From assembly GCF_001690185.1 (NCBI RefSeq), contig NZ_LZGN01000038.1, forward strand, positions 248,001 to 312,000: a stretch of DNA of 64,000 nucleotides. Reading direction: 5' to 3'. The stretch is from Gilliamella sp. wkB308 (GTDB lineage: Bacteria; Pseudomonadota; Gammaproteobacteria; Enterobacterales; Orbaceae). This document shows positions 1-8,149 of the stretch, piece by piece. The notes beneath the pieces are model-generated. The model was not told where the DNA came from. It saw nothing but the letters and a program-made list of their open reading frames with translations, and made no database searches. Positions within the stretch are counted from its first letter, which is position 1. The number at the start of each line of letters is the position of its first letter. The translations under genes and the position numbers were made by a program.

Positions 1-10
1 AGTTACACAG

Positions 11-349
11 ATGAAATTAGTGACTGTTGTGATTAAACCGTTCAAATTAGAAGAGGTCAGAGAATCACTTTCAAATATTGGTATCACTGGATTAACTGTT
101 ACAGAAGTAAAAGGGTTTGGACGGCAAAAAGGTCATGCCGAACTTTATCGGGGTGCAGAATACACTGTTAATTTTTTACCTAAAGTAAAAATAGAGTTAG
201 CGATTAGCGATGATCAACTCGATGAAGCTATTACCACAATTTGTCAGGCGGCACATACTGGAAAAATTGGCGACGGAAAAATTTTTGTTACGCCATTGAC
301 GCACGTCGTTCGGATCCGAACAGGTGAAACCGATGAGTTAGCACTATAA
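11..349 (+). CDS. glnK: Nitrogen regulatory protein P-II (GlnK)
   Basis: This is a P-II signal-transduction protein of 112 residues, the exact family length. It binds ATP/ADP and 2-oxoglutarate, is uridylylated under nitrogen limitation, and as a trimer plugs the AmtB ammonium channel. The uridylylation tyrosine is Tyr51 in the T-loop (AELYRGAEY), and the C-terminal nucleotide-binding segment with TGKIGDGKIF is present. It lies 14 bp upstream of amtB, the classical glnK-amtB operon, which is why GlnK is preferred to the paralog GlnB; sequence alone separates the two less well. An NtrC-dependent promoter would be expected, but it would lie left of the window edge, so regulation cannot be seen. 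Confidence 0.95.
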   Translation: MKLVTVVIKPFKLEEVRESLSNIGITGLTVTEVKGFGRQKGHAELYRGAEYTVNFLPKVKIELAISDDQLDEAITTICQAAHTGKIGDGKIFVTPLTHVVRIRTGETDELAL

Positions 350-363
350 ATAGGGATAATATT

Positions 364-1644
364 ATGTTGAAAAAAATAAGTTTAGTGTTTGGATTATTGG
401 TTTCTGGTTCAGTATTGGCAAATGAAATTCCTATTGCTGATAAAGCGGATAATGGTTTTATGATGATTTGTACTGCACTGGTACTATTTATGTCCGTACC
501 GGGTATCGCACTTTTTTATGGTGGATTATTACGATCTAAAAACGTGTTATCCATGTTGTCACAAGTATTGGTTACTTTTTCATTAATCACCGTACTTTGG
601 ATAATGTATGGCTATACCTTATCCTTTGGTCAAGGAAATTGGTTTTTTGGTAATTTCGACAATTTTTTATTAATTGGCGTAAAGATAACGGACTTGTCGG
701 GAACGATTTATGAGTTGATTTGGATCGCTTTTCAAGGTTCTTTCGCCTGCATTACCTGCTGTTTAATACTGGGGGCTTTTGCTGAACGTATTCGCTTTTC
801 AGCAGTATTAATTTTTATGGTAATTTGGTTTACGTTCGCCTATATACCGATGGCTCATATGGTTTGGGGTGGTGGCATATTAGGAGATGAAGGGTCATTA
901 GATTTTGCTGGTGGTACGGTGGTTCATATTAATGCTTCAGTTGCCGGATTAATTGGCGCCTATCTGCTCAAAAATCGTATCGGTTATAATCGTGAGCCTC
1001 TAAAACCTTTTAATTTACCTTATGTGTACTTAGGGGCAGCAATTCTTTATATAGGCTGGTTTGGCTTCAATGCGGGATCGGCAACACAAGCAGACGAGAT
1101 CGCCAGTCTGGCTTTTATTAATACGGTTGCAGCAACGGCAGCCGCCGTTTTAGCGTGGACAATTGCCGAATGGGTATTACGAGGTAAACCATCGTGTTTA
1201 GGTGCTGCTTCAGGGGTCATTGCTGGATTAGTTGGCATAACGCCAGCCGCAGGATTTGTTGGTGTTGGTGGCGCAATGTTAATTGGTTTGATTTGTGGTT
1301 TTGCCGGTGTTTGGGGCGTATCTTCTCTTAAAAAAATGTTAAAAATTGATGATACCTGTGATGTGTTTGGGGTACATGGCGTCTGTGGTATTGTAGGTTG
1401 TCTGCTAACAGGTATATTTACAGCAGAATCGTTAGGCGGCATTGGTTATGCCCAAGGCATGAATATGCTAAGCCAAGTGGGTATTCAATTATTGAGTGTG
1501 ATTACCTGTGTTGTTTGGACAGCTATTATCGCGTTGATTGCTTATAAAATTGCCGATTTGTCAGTTGGATTACGGGTATCAGAAGAGCATGAACGTGAGG
1601 GATTAGATATTAACAGCCATGGTGAAAGTGCCTTTAATAGTTAA
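364..1644 (+). CDS. amtB: Ammonium transporter AmtB
   Basis: This is an inner-membrane ammonium channel of the Amt/Rh family, 426 residues, about the length of E. coli AmtB. The N-terminus is a signal peptide likely cut after Ala19 (SGSVLA), followed by eleven expected membrane segments. The twin pore histidines are His188 (GGTVVHINA) and His338 (FGVHGVCG), 150 residues apart as in E. coli. It follows glnK by 14 bp, so the two are co-transcribed and the GlnK trimer is expected to block the channel when nitrogen is plentiful. A strong hairpin follows the stop codon. No defects are visible. Confidence 0.97.
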   Translation: MLKKISLVFGLLVSGSVLANEIPIADKADNGFMMICTALVLFMSVPGIALFYGGLLRSKNVLSMLSQVLVTFSLITVLWIMYGYTLSFGQGNWFFGNFDNFLLIGVKITDLSGTIYELIWIAFQGSFACITCCLILGAFAERIRFSAVLIFMVIWFTFAYIPMAHMVWGGGILGDEGSLDFAGGTVVHINASVAGLIGAYLLKNRIGYNREPLKPFNLPYVYLGAAILYIGWFGFNAGSATQADEIASLAFINTVAATAAAVLAWTIAEWVLRGKPSCLGAASGVIAGLVGITPAAGFVGVGGAMLIGLICGFAGVWGVSSLKKMLKIDDTCDVFGVHGVCGIVGCLLTGIFTAESLGGIGYAQGMNMLSQVGIQLLSVITCVVWTAIIALIAYKIADLSVGLRVSEEHEREGLDINSHGESAFNS

Positions 1645-1684
1645 CATCGATAAATGGTAGTAATTTATCCTAACAAACCGATTA

Positions 1685-1718
1685 AATAAATTACAGGGCT
1701 TATACCCTGTAATTTATT
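1685..1718 (+). terminator. Bidirectional terminator after amtB
   Basis: A perfect 14-bp inverted repeat (1685-1698 and 1705-1718) surrounds a 6-nt loop (CTTATA). The outer pairs are A/T, giving a U-rich 3' arm on both strands. It sits between amtB and the convergent unknown gene at 1753-2232, so it can end transcription from both sides. Confidence 0.8.
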
Positions 1719-1752
1719 AGACCTAGTATTAATTATTGTTAAAACTATTTTT

Positions 1753-2232
1753 TTAATCATCCCAAAGCATAATGGCATTATCTTCAGTTAGGATTAAAGG
1801 TGGAGCAAACAAATGTTCTTTTATTTGTGTTGGGATCACATCAACATCACTTAGATCAAGTTCAACATCTGGGTATACTTTAGCCATCTCTTTTAATCGA
1901 GTACCAAGTAATTCCTTCACTTTATTGGACTCTTTAGCCAAAGCTATCTCATCTTTTAGCATACCGATTTGTTTCTCATGGTGTTCGGATTCAAATACTT
2001 CCCCAAATATAAATGAAAACTCTTTATTGTTACGAAAAGTATTTTTTTCGTTGTACTCTTTTTCTTTATACTCAGTATGATGTAATTTAAGCTCCTTGAT
2101 ACGTAATGCAATGATTTCATCTACGCAATCCGGATAATTTAGTTTAGAGTCTAAATAGCTTAAAGTATTTTGTTTTGTTACTGATTCACTGTTTTGTACT
2201 AAGGTAAATAATGGTTTTTTATGTGTCTTCAT
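1753..2232 (-). CDS. Hypothetical hydrophilic protein
   Basis: This is an unrecognised 159-residue protein. It is highly charged (many Glu, Lys, Asp), has no membrane segment or signal peptide, and contains a central Lys/Glu-rich stretch (about residues 50-115) that looks helical or coiled-coil. The C-terminus is Asp-rich and ends in LWDD. A good Shine-Dalgarno (AAGGAAG) lies about 10 nt upstream of the ATG, which supports real translation. It converges on amtB with a shared hairpin between them. The neighbour at 2580-2999 is also unknown, so the two may be accessory genes. No family is proposed. Confidence 0.6.
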   Translation of the reverse strand: MKTHKKPLFTLVQNSESVTKQNTLSYLDSKLNYPDCVDEIIALRIKELKLHHTEYKEKEYNEKNTFRNNKEFSFIFGEVFESEHHEKQIGMLKDEIALAKESNKVKELLGTRLKEMAKVYPDVELDLSDVDVIPTQIKEHLFAPPLILTEDNAIMLWDD

Positions 2233-2579
2233 TCTATAACTTCCTTTCTATTTCAGGACAATAATATAACAATGTGTCGGACAATGAAAAAAACGATTGT
2301 TACTTGTTTTCTTAAGATACTTCTTGTTACGGTGCTACATCAGTATAAAATAACTAACTTCCAGTTTTTTTGTAATTTCCTTATAACAAGTCGATTAAAT
2401 GCTATTCAACAATTAATAAATCAAGTTTAAAAATTATTATTTACTTTATTTTTACAAGACCAAAATTAAATTTTAATGCCTCCTGTCATTACGAATACAC
2501 TTTATAACGGATAAAACTAACCAAGAACTTAACACTAATTTCGAATAAAAATACCAATAAAATTACCAATTCTGTTCGG
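2233..2579. other. AT-rich intergenic stretch
   Basis: This holds the 5' region of the 1753-2232 gene and the 3' side of the 2580-2999 gene. A 69-codon plus-strand frame is present but has no convincing ribosome site or recognisable product. Nothing else is seen. Confidence 0.5.
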
Positions 2580-2999
2580 CTAACTCGTTTTCATATCACT
2601 CTTTAAATCAAATTTAGCTTGCTTTCCATATTGAGATAATATCGACATAGGTATAAGCTTTCCTAAGAAAATAACTATATTGTTAAGCAAATAATTACTT
2701 AAACTTTCAAAATGATAGTGTTTTTCTGGAAATAATGTTGTGTTCGATATGATAATTTTATTTGGCTTAATAATTCCTTTTGTTACAGCCGTTTTTGGAG
2801 ATGATTTATCGTGATAAGAAGTACTTCTTACTGGTTGTTGATCACATTCCATTACGCCTATTTTTGTTAATACTTGAAAAAATAATTTTTGAGTTAAAAC
2901 GGTTATTTTTCGTTTAGACCAAGAAAATATTGCCAATTTAACAAGGCTAATCACTAAATGGTGGCTTAGTAGACGTTTTTCAAGGTCTTGAAACATCAT
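2580..2999 (-). CDS. Hypothetical protein
   Basis: This is an unrecognised 139-residue, basic protein. The first 45 residues are rich in Leu, Lys and Phe (an amphipathic or weakly membrane-associated region), followed by a polar middle (QQPVRSTSYHDKSS) and another hydrophobic patch around residues 100-120 (NNIVIFLGKLIPMSIL). The start is supported by GAGGA about 9 nt before the ATG (with AGGA also nearby). It could be a decaying gene or a small accessory protein. No family, partner or function can be assigned, and a spurious frame cannot be excluded. Confidence 0.4.
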   Translation of the reverse strand: MMFQDLEKRLLSHHLVISLVKLAIFSWSKRKITVLTQKLFFQVLTKIGVMECDQQPVRSTSYHDKSSPKTAVTKGIIKPNKIIISNTTLFPEKHYHFESLSNYLLNNIVIFLGKLIPMSILSQYGKQAKFDLKSDMKTS

Positions 3000-3697
3000 A
3001 ATCCTATTCCTCTATATTATTTCATTGATTTAAAAAAATAAAAATGTAGAAACAAGTATAACAAATCAAACTATTAAGGTTACAAAAGCATAGAAATTGT
3101 TCATTGCAATAAAGATTGTGGAGGAATATGTCTAAATTAAACATAAAAAATGGATAAGACATTTTGCAAAACCGCATTTAAATTTAATATTTATTCGATC
3201 TTATTCGCTCTCACATTCTTATTAAAATATTAGGATGACTATATAGCAGTATCTTAATTTAACGGCTAAGTTGTCTAACCAATATTGACTACAACAAACT
3301 TATTGCATTCATCTCAATTTTATCAATCACCATTCTTTTAGGCCGATTTAACTCACTGAATAGGCTAATAAGACCAGATGAATGAATAACAATTAACGAC
3401 AAAAATTTCAATCTACGTTATACTAATGATTAATTTAGCAAAAATTATAAATTTTGAATTCAAAATGCCGTCTTTTTAAGCTGTTAAATACTGTTATTAT
3501 TAGATGTTTTTGATTAATATTTGACAAATGATAAATAAACAACTTAACATGAACTGGATTCATCTAAAAAAGTAATTTAAAACCAGCAAGTCCTTCTTTT
3601 CAATACTTGTCCTACATATTATTGTTTGTAAATGTAAAGATGAAAGTTGAAAAACAGTTAACTGAAGTTTGACCGTCGAAGTACAGGAGAATTACAG
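3000..3697. other. AT-rich intergenic region upstream of dsdC-like gene
   Basis: About 700 bp lacks a plausible gene. It contains a perfect 16-bp palindrome, ATTTTGAATTCAAAAT at 3451-3466, roughly 230 bp upstream of the LysR-type gene, and many short A/T runs. A promoter for the regulator must lie here, but no consensus pair stands out. Confidence 0.5.
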
Positions 3698-4633
3698 ATG
3701 TATGATGAAAATAAATATTTGGCACAAAGCCGTATCGTTAATCGTTATCAATTAGCTAAACTACATACTTTTGAATCAGCAGCCCGTCATTTATCATTTG
3801 CTTTAGCCGCAGAAGAGCTTTGTATTAGCCCAAGTGCTGTCAGTCATCAAATCAATAAATTAGAAGATGAGCTAGGATTTAAGTTATTCCAGCGTTTTCA
3901 TCGTCGTATTGAATTAACTTATAATGGTAAAAATCTTTTTAGTGCGGTAAAAAATTCACTTCGTAATTTGAATCAAGAAATTCTGGAAATAACGAATCAA
4001 GAGGCGGCCGGAACATTAACGGTCTATGCAAAACCGTCATTTACTCAATGTTGGTTAGTCCCTAAACTCGCTGAATTTACTCGTCAATATCCATATATCA
4101 GTTTGAATATTTTGTCCGGTAATGAAGTGAGTAATTTTAATCGTCATCATATTGACCTAGCCATCTACTTTGATGCGCTACGTTATGAAGAAGTTCGTTA
4201 TGACCATTTGATGAATGAAACCATTATTCCAGTCTGTAGTCACGCTTATGCACTTAAACAGGATTTATATGGAAATGTGGATAAATTGATCAATTGTACA
4301 TTGTTGCATGACGGACAAGCTTGGGGGCATGACTCCAATTTAGAAGAGTGGAAATCATGGGCAAATAATTTTTCAATACCTTTTGAACTTAATGATATTC
4401 CCAAAATCATCTTTGATCGTTCTGATTTAGCTATTATTGCCGCTATTAATCATACCGGTATTGCCATGGGACGCAAACAGTTAATTAGTAAGTATTTGGA
4501 AACGAAAGAGTTGGTTATGCCTTTTCCTGATATGGAATTATTATGTAAACAGCGTTATTACATTTTAAGACCACAAACCAAATATAATCCAAAAGCGGAT
4601 ATTTTTATTAAGTGGCTCAAACGCTATGTTTAA
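3698..4633 (+). CDS. dsdC: LysR-type regulator, DsdC-like
   Basis: This 311-residue LysR-family transcription factor is closely similar to E. coli DsdC, the D-serine-responsive activator. The N-terminal winged HTH spans about residues 15-75 (LHTFESAARHLSFALAAEEL, SPSAVSHQINKLEDELG), followed by the effector-binding domain from about residue 100 with DsdC-like blocks such as CTLLHDGQAW and FDRSDLAIIAAINHTGIAMGRK. The start has a clear Shine-Dalgarno (AGGAGA, about 8 nt upstream). In E. coli dsdC is divergent from dsdXA. Here no D-serine transporter or deaminase adjoins it; the next gene is a convergent EamA exporter. Its effector and targets in this organism are therefore uncertain. Confidence 0.85.
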   Translation: MYDENKYLAQSRIVNRYQLAKLHTFESAARHLSFALAAEELCISPSAVSHQINKLEDELGFKLFQRFHRRIELTYNGKNLFSAVKNSLRNLNQEILEITNQEAAGTLTVYAKPSFTQCWLVPKLAEFTRQYPYISLNILSGNEVSNFNRHHIDLAIYFDALRYEEVRYDHLMNETIIPVCSHAYALKQDLYGNVDKLINCTLLHDGQAWGHDSNLEEWKSWANNFSIPFELNDIPKIIFDRSDLAIIAAINHTGIAMGRKQLISKYLETKELVMPFPDMELLCKQRYYILRPQTKYNPKADIFIKWLKRYV

Positions 4634-4697
4634 GCCGTGATGTCAGAATGTGTATATATGAATAACGCATTAGTTTTATTCGTAAACTATAACGCCA

Positions 4698-5603
4698 TTA
4701 TGAGCCTTTCTTAAGGTTTTTCAGATTTAACAATGCAATGGCTATTAGAATAATGATGACACCAATCCACTGCGTTAACAGGACAGATTCTTTCAAATAG
4801 AAATATGAACAGGTCACGGCTATCGGAAGTTCTGCTGCCGATAATATTGCACTGAATGAAATGCCAATTTTTGGCATACCAACTGAAAATAAAAAGGGTG
4901 GTAAGACGGTACCTAATAACGCTAATAAGAATCCTAATACATAAAGTGGTTCTGAAATACTGTATTTAAAAAAGAATAACGGTGGAAAAATTAAAAACGT
5001 AATAATACATGCACCAGTTATCATTAAGGCACTTTTTTCAAGTTTTGGTAAATCGTTACCCACATTACTACTGGTAGTGATAAAAAGGGAATACATTAAA
5101 GCGGCTAAAAATCCAAATAAACAACCTGAAAAATTTAAATGAATGTTTTGATTAAGCACGCCTGCTGCCAAGCAACTACCGACGATGATAATGGCTACTG
5201 TCAAGAGTTGAAAGGTGCTCGGTTTATTTTTAAATATAACAAAATCAATAATGATACTAATCCATAAATATTGCATCAGTAAAATAATGGCTATTGAAGC
5301 AGGAACTAATTGAACACACTGATAGTAGCAGATACCAACTAAGCCGGGAAAAATTCCAACAACGCATACTTTCCATTTTGGGGTTGAAGGAGAATGTTTA
5401 ACAGGGGTTGCTTTGGGTTTATTTAAGCCCTTAACGATTAGGTGACTGCCCCATAGTATCAGCATACCCAAAAAACATTGCACACCGGTAACTTCACCTA
5501 ATGTATATCCAGCTTGATAAGCGGTTTTCACAATAGAAGAGAGGACACCAAAACTACATGCCCCTAAAAAAACTAGAAAACTGCCTAAAAATTTTTCTTT
5601 CAT
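4698..5603 (-). CDS. EamA/DMT-family transporter
   Basis: This is an inner-membrane drug/metabolite transporter of 301 residues with two EamA repeats, roughly residues 5-145 and 155-295, together giving about ten hydrophobic helices. Such proteins usually export amino acids or metabolites, but the substrate cannot be read from sequence. It ends Lys-rich (NLKNLKKGS), a usual cytoplasmic tail. It converges with the dsdC-like gene 64 bp away and is preceded by two tandem hairpins, one a good rho-independent terminator just before its start, so it is either separate from the upstream xapB operon or controlled by attenuation. Confidence 0.85.
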   Translation of the reverse strand: MKEKFLGSFLVFLGACSFGVLSSIVKTAYQAGYTLGEVTGVQCFLGMLILWGSHLIVKGLNKPKATPVKHSPSTPKWKVCVVGIFPGLVGICYYQCVQLVPASIAIILLMQYLWISIIIDFVIFKNKPSTFQLLTVAIIIVGSCLAAGVLNQNIHLNFSGCLFGFLAALMYSLFITTSSNVGNDLPKLEKSALMITGACIITFLIFPPLFFFKYSISEPLYVLGFLLALLGTVLPPFLFSVGMPKIGISFSAILSAAELPIAVTCSYFYLKESVLLTQWIGVIIILIAIALLNLKNLKKGS

Positions 5604-5624
5604 ATTTGAATCTCAATACTTTTG

Positions 5625-5656
5625 TAACAAAAAAACCTCATCGATAATTTTCGATG
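5625..5656 (-). terminator. Rho-independent terminator upstream of EamA gene
   Basis: On the minus strand a 6-bp stem (CATCGA/TCGATG, 5639-5656) is followed by AGG and a run of seven T. It lies downstream of xapB and only about 20 nt before the EamA start codon. It may simply end the xapB transcript or act as an attenuator for the EamA gene. Confidence 0.6.
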
Positions 5657-5668
5657 TAAAACATACTC

Positions 5669-5687
5669 ACAGGGTGATTAGCCCTGT
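5669..5687 (-). other. Hairpin preceding the terminator
   Basis: The inverted repeat ACAGGG/CCCTGT (5669-5674, 5682-5687) has a 7-nt loop and lies 12 bp before the terminator at 5625-5656 in transcription order. The two together resemble a leader with consecutive hairpins. Its sequence resembles the amtB terminator palindrome. Confidence 0.5.
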
Positions 5688-5791
5688 AGTTTATTCAAGT
5701 TCATTAAATGAGTGATGATAATGAATACGAATTGATTGGATTTAGAAGATAAACATGTTGTTATAATCCATTATATGAGTTGATTATCCTA

Positions 5792-7030
5792 TTATTTGAC
5801 CTGTTTATTGTTTGTATGGACATCATGAAAACTAAAGTAAAACACAATAGCTAAAATGAGTGCATAAGATGCAAAAATTAACCATATTGCATGCCAATCT
5901 TTTACATTATTATGGGTACACATATCGACAACTAAACCACTGATAATTGAACCTAAATAAGCACCGACACCGTTTACCATAGTCATAAATAAACCTTGTG
6001 CGCTGGCTCGTATACTGGCATTAACCTCTTTTTCAATAAAAATTGAACCGGAAATATTAAAGAAATCAAATGCACAACCATAAACAATCATGGATAACAT
6101 GAGTAAAACAAAACCAAAAGGTGTTGGATCACCAAATGCAAATAGTCCAAATCTTAAAGTCCAAGCGATTAAGCTTATCATTATGACCTTTTTTATCCCT
6201 AATTTTTTGAGAAAAAATGGGATAGTCAAGATAAAGGCAACCTCTGCCATTTGTGAAACTGAAGATAAAATAGCCGGGTACTGTGTAATTAGACTATCTT
6301 CAAATTGCGGAATCTTATTAAAATCACGTAAAAAGGTAGTACCAAAAGTATTGGTGATTTGCAAAATAGCACCTACTAATACCGAAAATAAAAAAAACAC
6401 CGCCATCGTCGGGTTTTTAAAAAGTACAAATGCGTCTAATCCTAATCGAGAATGCCATGACTGTTTTATTTTTTTTTGAATCGTTATTTTTGGTAGTGTT
6501 GAACTGTAAATGACAAGTATGATTGATGCGATACTGGCTACATAGAGTTGTGCATGACTCTGTTCTAATTTAAGTAGGCTAATTACCCACATTGCAATAA
6601 TAAAGCCTACGGTACCAAAAACCCTTATTTTAGGAAAAGCTTTTAATGAATCAATATTATTGTTGTCTAAACAGTGATAGCTGATCGAATTCGATAAAGC
6701 GATAGTTGGCATAAATGCTAAAGCATTCGCTAACATTACCCAAAATAATGGATTAGGTTGAGTGATTGATGCTGCATAAAAAAGAGCAATGGCACAGATT
6801 GTATGACATAGCATGAAAAGGTATTTAGGTTGTAAAAATTTATCTGCAATAATGCCGATAATACATGGCATAATTAATGCGGCAAGTCCCTTTGAACTAA
6901 ACACTAACCCTATTTCAGTCCCTGAAAAATGTAGAGTATGACTCATATAAGAGCCAAAGGTAACTAGCCAGCTTCCCCAAATAAAGTATTGGAAAAACAA
7001 CATTATTTTCAATCTATTGCTTATGTTCAT
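5792..7030 (-). CDS. xapB: Nucleoside:H+ symporter, XapB-like
   Basis: This 412-residue major-facilitator permease belongs to the NupG/XapB nucleoside:proton symporter family and is very close to E. coli XapB (xanthosine permease, 418 residues). Shared blocks include QYFIWGSWLVT, NALAFMPTIALSNS, IRVFGTVGFI and SIRASAQGLFMTMVNGVGA. Twelve membrane helices are expected in the inner membrane. It lies 55 bp downstream of a purine nucleoside phosphorylase on the same strand, so import and cleavage of purine nucleosides are coupled as in E. coli xapAB. Substrate preference (xanthosine or general nucleosides) is inferred from similarity only. Confidence 0.88.
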   Translation of the reverse strand: MNISNRLKIMLFFQYFIWGSWLVTFGSYMSHTLHFSGTEIGLVFSSKGLAALIMPCIIGIIADKFLQPKYLFMLCHTICAIALFYAASITQPNPLFWVMLANALAFMPTIALSNSISYHCLDNNNIDSLKAFPKIRVFGTVGFIIAMWVISLLKLEQSHAQLYVASIASIILVIYSSTLPKITIQKKIKQSWHSRLGLDAFVLFKNPTMAVFFLFSVLVGAILQITNTFGTTFLRDFNKIPQFEDSLITQYPAILSSVSQMAEVAFILTIPFFLKKLGIKKVIMISLIAWTLRFGLFAFGDPTPFGFVLLMLSMIVYGCAFDFFNISGSIFIEKEVNASIRASAQGLFMTMVNGVGAYLGSIISGLVVDMCTHNNVKDWHAIWLIFASYALILAIVFYFSFHDVHTNNKQVK

Positions 7031-7085
7031 TACAGATACCTACAAAGTAAACCCTAAATACAACATCAACACAATAAAACGGTGA

Positions 7086-7904
7086 TTAAAAGCGTGCTAT
7101 CGTTTTAGTAATTAATTGTAAAAACGTTGATTTTACCCGTTCTGCTGTTTCAATCACTTCTTCATGCCCTAATGGTTGATCCAAAATACCACAAGCCATA
7201 TTTGTTAAACAGGATATACCTATCGTTTTAATTCCCGAATGATGAGCAATAATGGCTTCAGGTACAGTGGACATACCGACAGCATCAGCACCTAATACGC
7301 GAATCATTCTGATTTCTGCAGGCGTCTCATAAGTTGGCCCTGTCCACCAAGCATAAACGCCTTGGCGTAAGGTAATATTGAGTTCTTTGGCAACGTCTAA
7401 AACTGTTGCACGTAATTGTTTATTATAAAGTTCACTGACATCTAAAAAACGTACGCCTAGTTCATCGTTATTCGGACCAATTAAAGGATTATTTGCCGTT
7501 AAGTTGATATGATCAGTAATCAGCATTAAATCACCAGGGTTAAAACTGGTATTAACGGCACCACAAGCATTGGTAATAATCAGTTTTTCAACGCCCAACA
7601 TTTTCATGACTCGCACCGGAAAGGTAACTTGATCTAACGAAAACCCTTCGTAGTAATGAAAACGTCCTTTCATGGCAACTACTGTTTTATCACCGCTTTG
7701 ACCAATAACTAACTCATTAGAATGTCCTACAGCGGCTGATTTTGCAAAATGAGGGATTGTGTCATAAGGAATATGAATTGCATCTTCAAGCGTATCGGCA
7801 AAAGGGCCTAATCCTGAACCTAATATAATACCAATAGTTGGTTTTTTATTGGTTTTTTGTTGAATATAGCTGACCGCTTGTTGAATATCAGATGTTTGAT
7901 GCAT
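7086..7904 (-). CDS. Purine nucleoside phosphorylase, type I
   Basis: This 272-residue trimeric-type purine nucleoside phosphorylase splits purine nucleosides with phosphate to base and ribose 1-phosphate. Family blocks are ILGSGLG (phosphate-binding start), MKGRFHYYEG, ITNACGAVN, GPTYETPAEIRM and SCLTNMACGI with the base-binding Asn. By recall it looks nearer to Bacillus PupG-type inosine/guanosine enzymes than to E. coli XapA: at the site of the XapA Tyr that supports xanthosine use (VSYPGPNFE) it reads AWWTGPTYE. It is the first gene of an operon with xapB. A weak CRP-like site lies about 200 bp upstream. Confidence 0.9.
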   Translation of the reverse strand: MHQTSDIQQAVSYIQQKTNKKPTIGIILGSGLGPFADTLEDAIHIPYDTIPHFAKSAAVGHSNELVIGQSGDKTVVAMKGRFHYYEGFSLDQVTFPVRVMKMLGVEKLIITNACGAVNTSFNPGDLMLITDHINLTANNPLIGPNNDELGVRFLDVSELYNKQLRATVLDVAKELNITLRQGVYAWWTGPTYETPAEIRMIRVLGADAVGMSTVPEAIIAHHSGIKTIGISCLTNMACGILDQPLGHEEVIETAERVKSTFLQLITKTIARF

Positions 7905-8098
7905 GGATGTATCCTTAAATTGTCTGTAGATGTTTGTAAGAATAAATTTTGATGAAGCTAATTCATCTTTTCAAGATTAATGTATTATTAATAAATTTAT
8001 TTTGAGAATGTGAGATGGTGTTGTTATTTTTGGCACATTCTTAAAATCGCCGTAGTATGTCATATTTAAAAAAATAATTAATCATCTTTTTTTTAAAA

Positions 8099-8114
8099 CG
8101 CGAAAAAGATCACA
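8099..8114 (-). promoter_or_regulatory. Possible CRP site upstream of nucleoside operon
   Basis: CGCGA-N6-TCACA matches the CRP dyad well in one half-site and poorly in the other. It lies between fdhD and the phosphorylase gene, about 200 bp before the latter's start. Nucleoside catabolic operons are commonly CRP-activated, but the match is weak. Confidence 0.3.
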
Positions 8115-8149
8115 TAAAAACTCATCGTTAAACTCGCATTGTTCACCTT

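Noticed and set aside
1047-1442. 131-codon frame antisense to amtB
   Set aside because: It is the mirror of a conserved membrane protein's codons, Pro/Ala/Thr-rich, with no ribosome site.
2221-2430. 69-codon plus-strand frame
   Set aside because: It overlaps the start of the minus-strand gene at 1753-2232, has no good ribosome site and no recognisable product.
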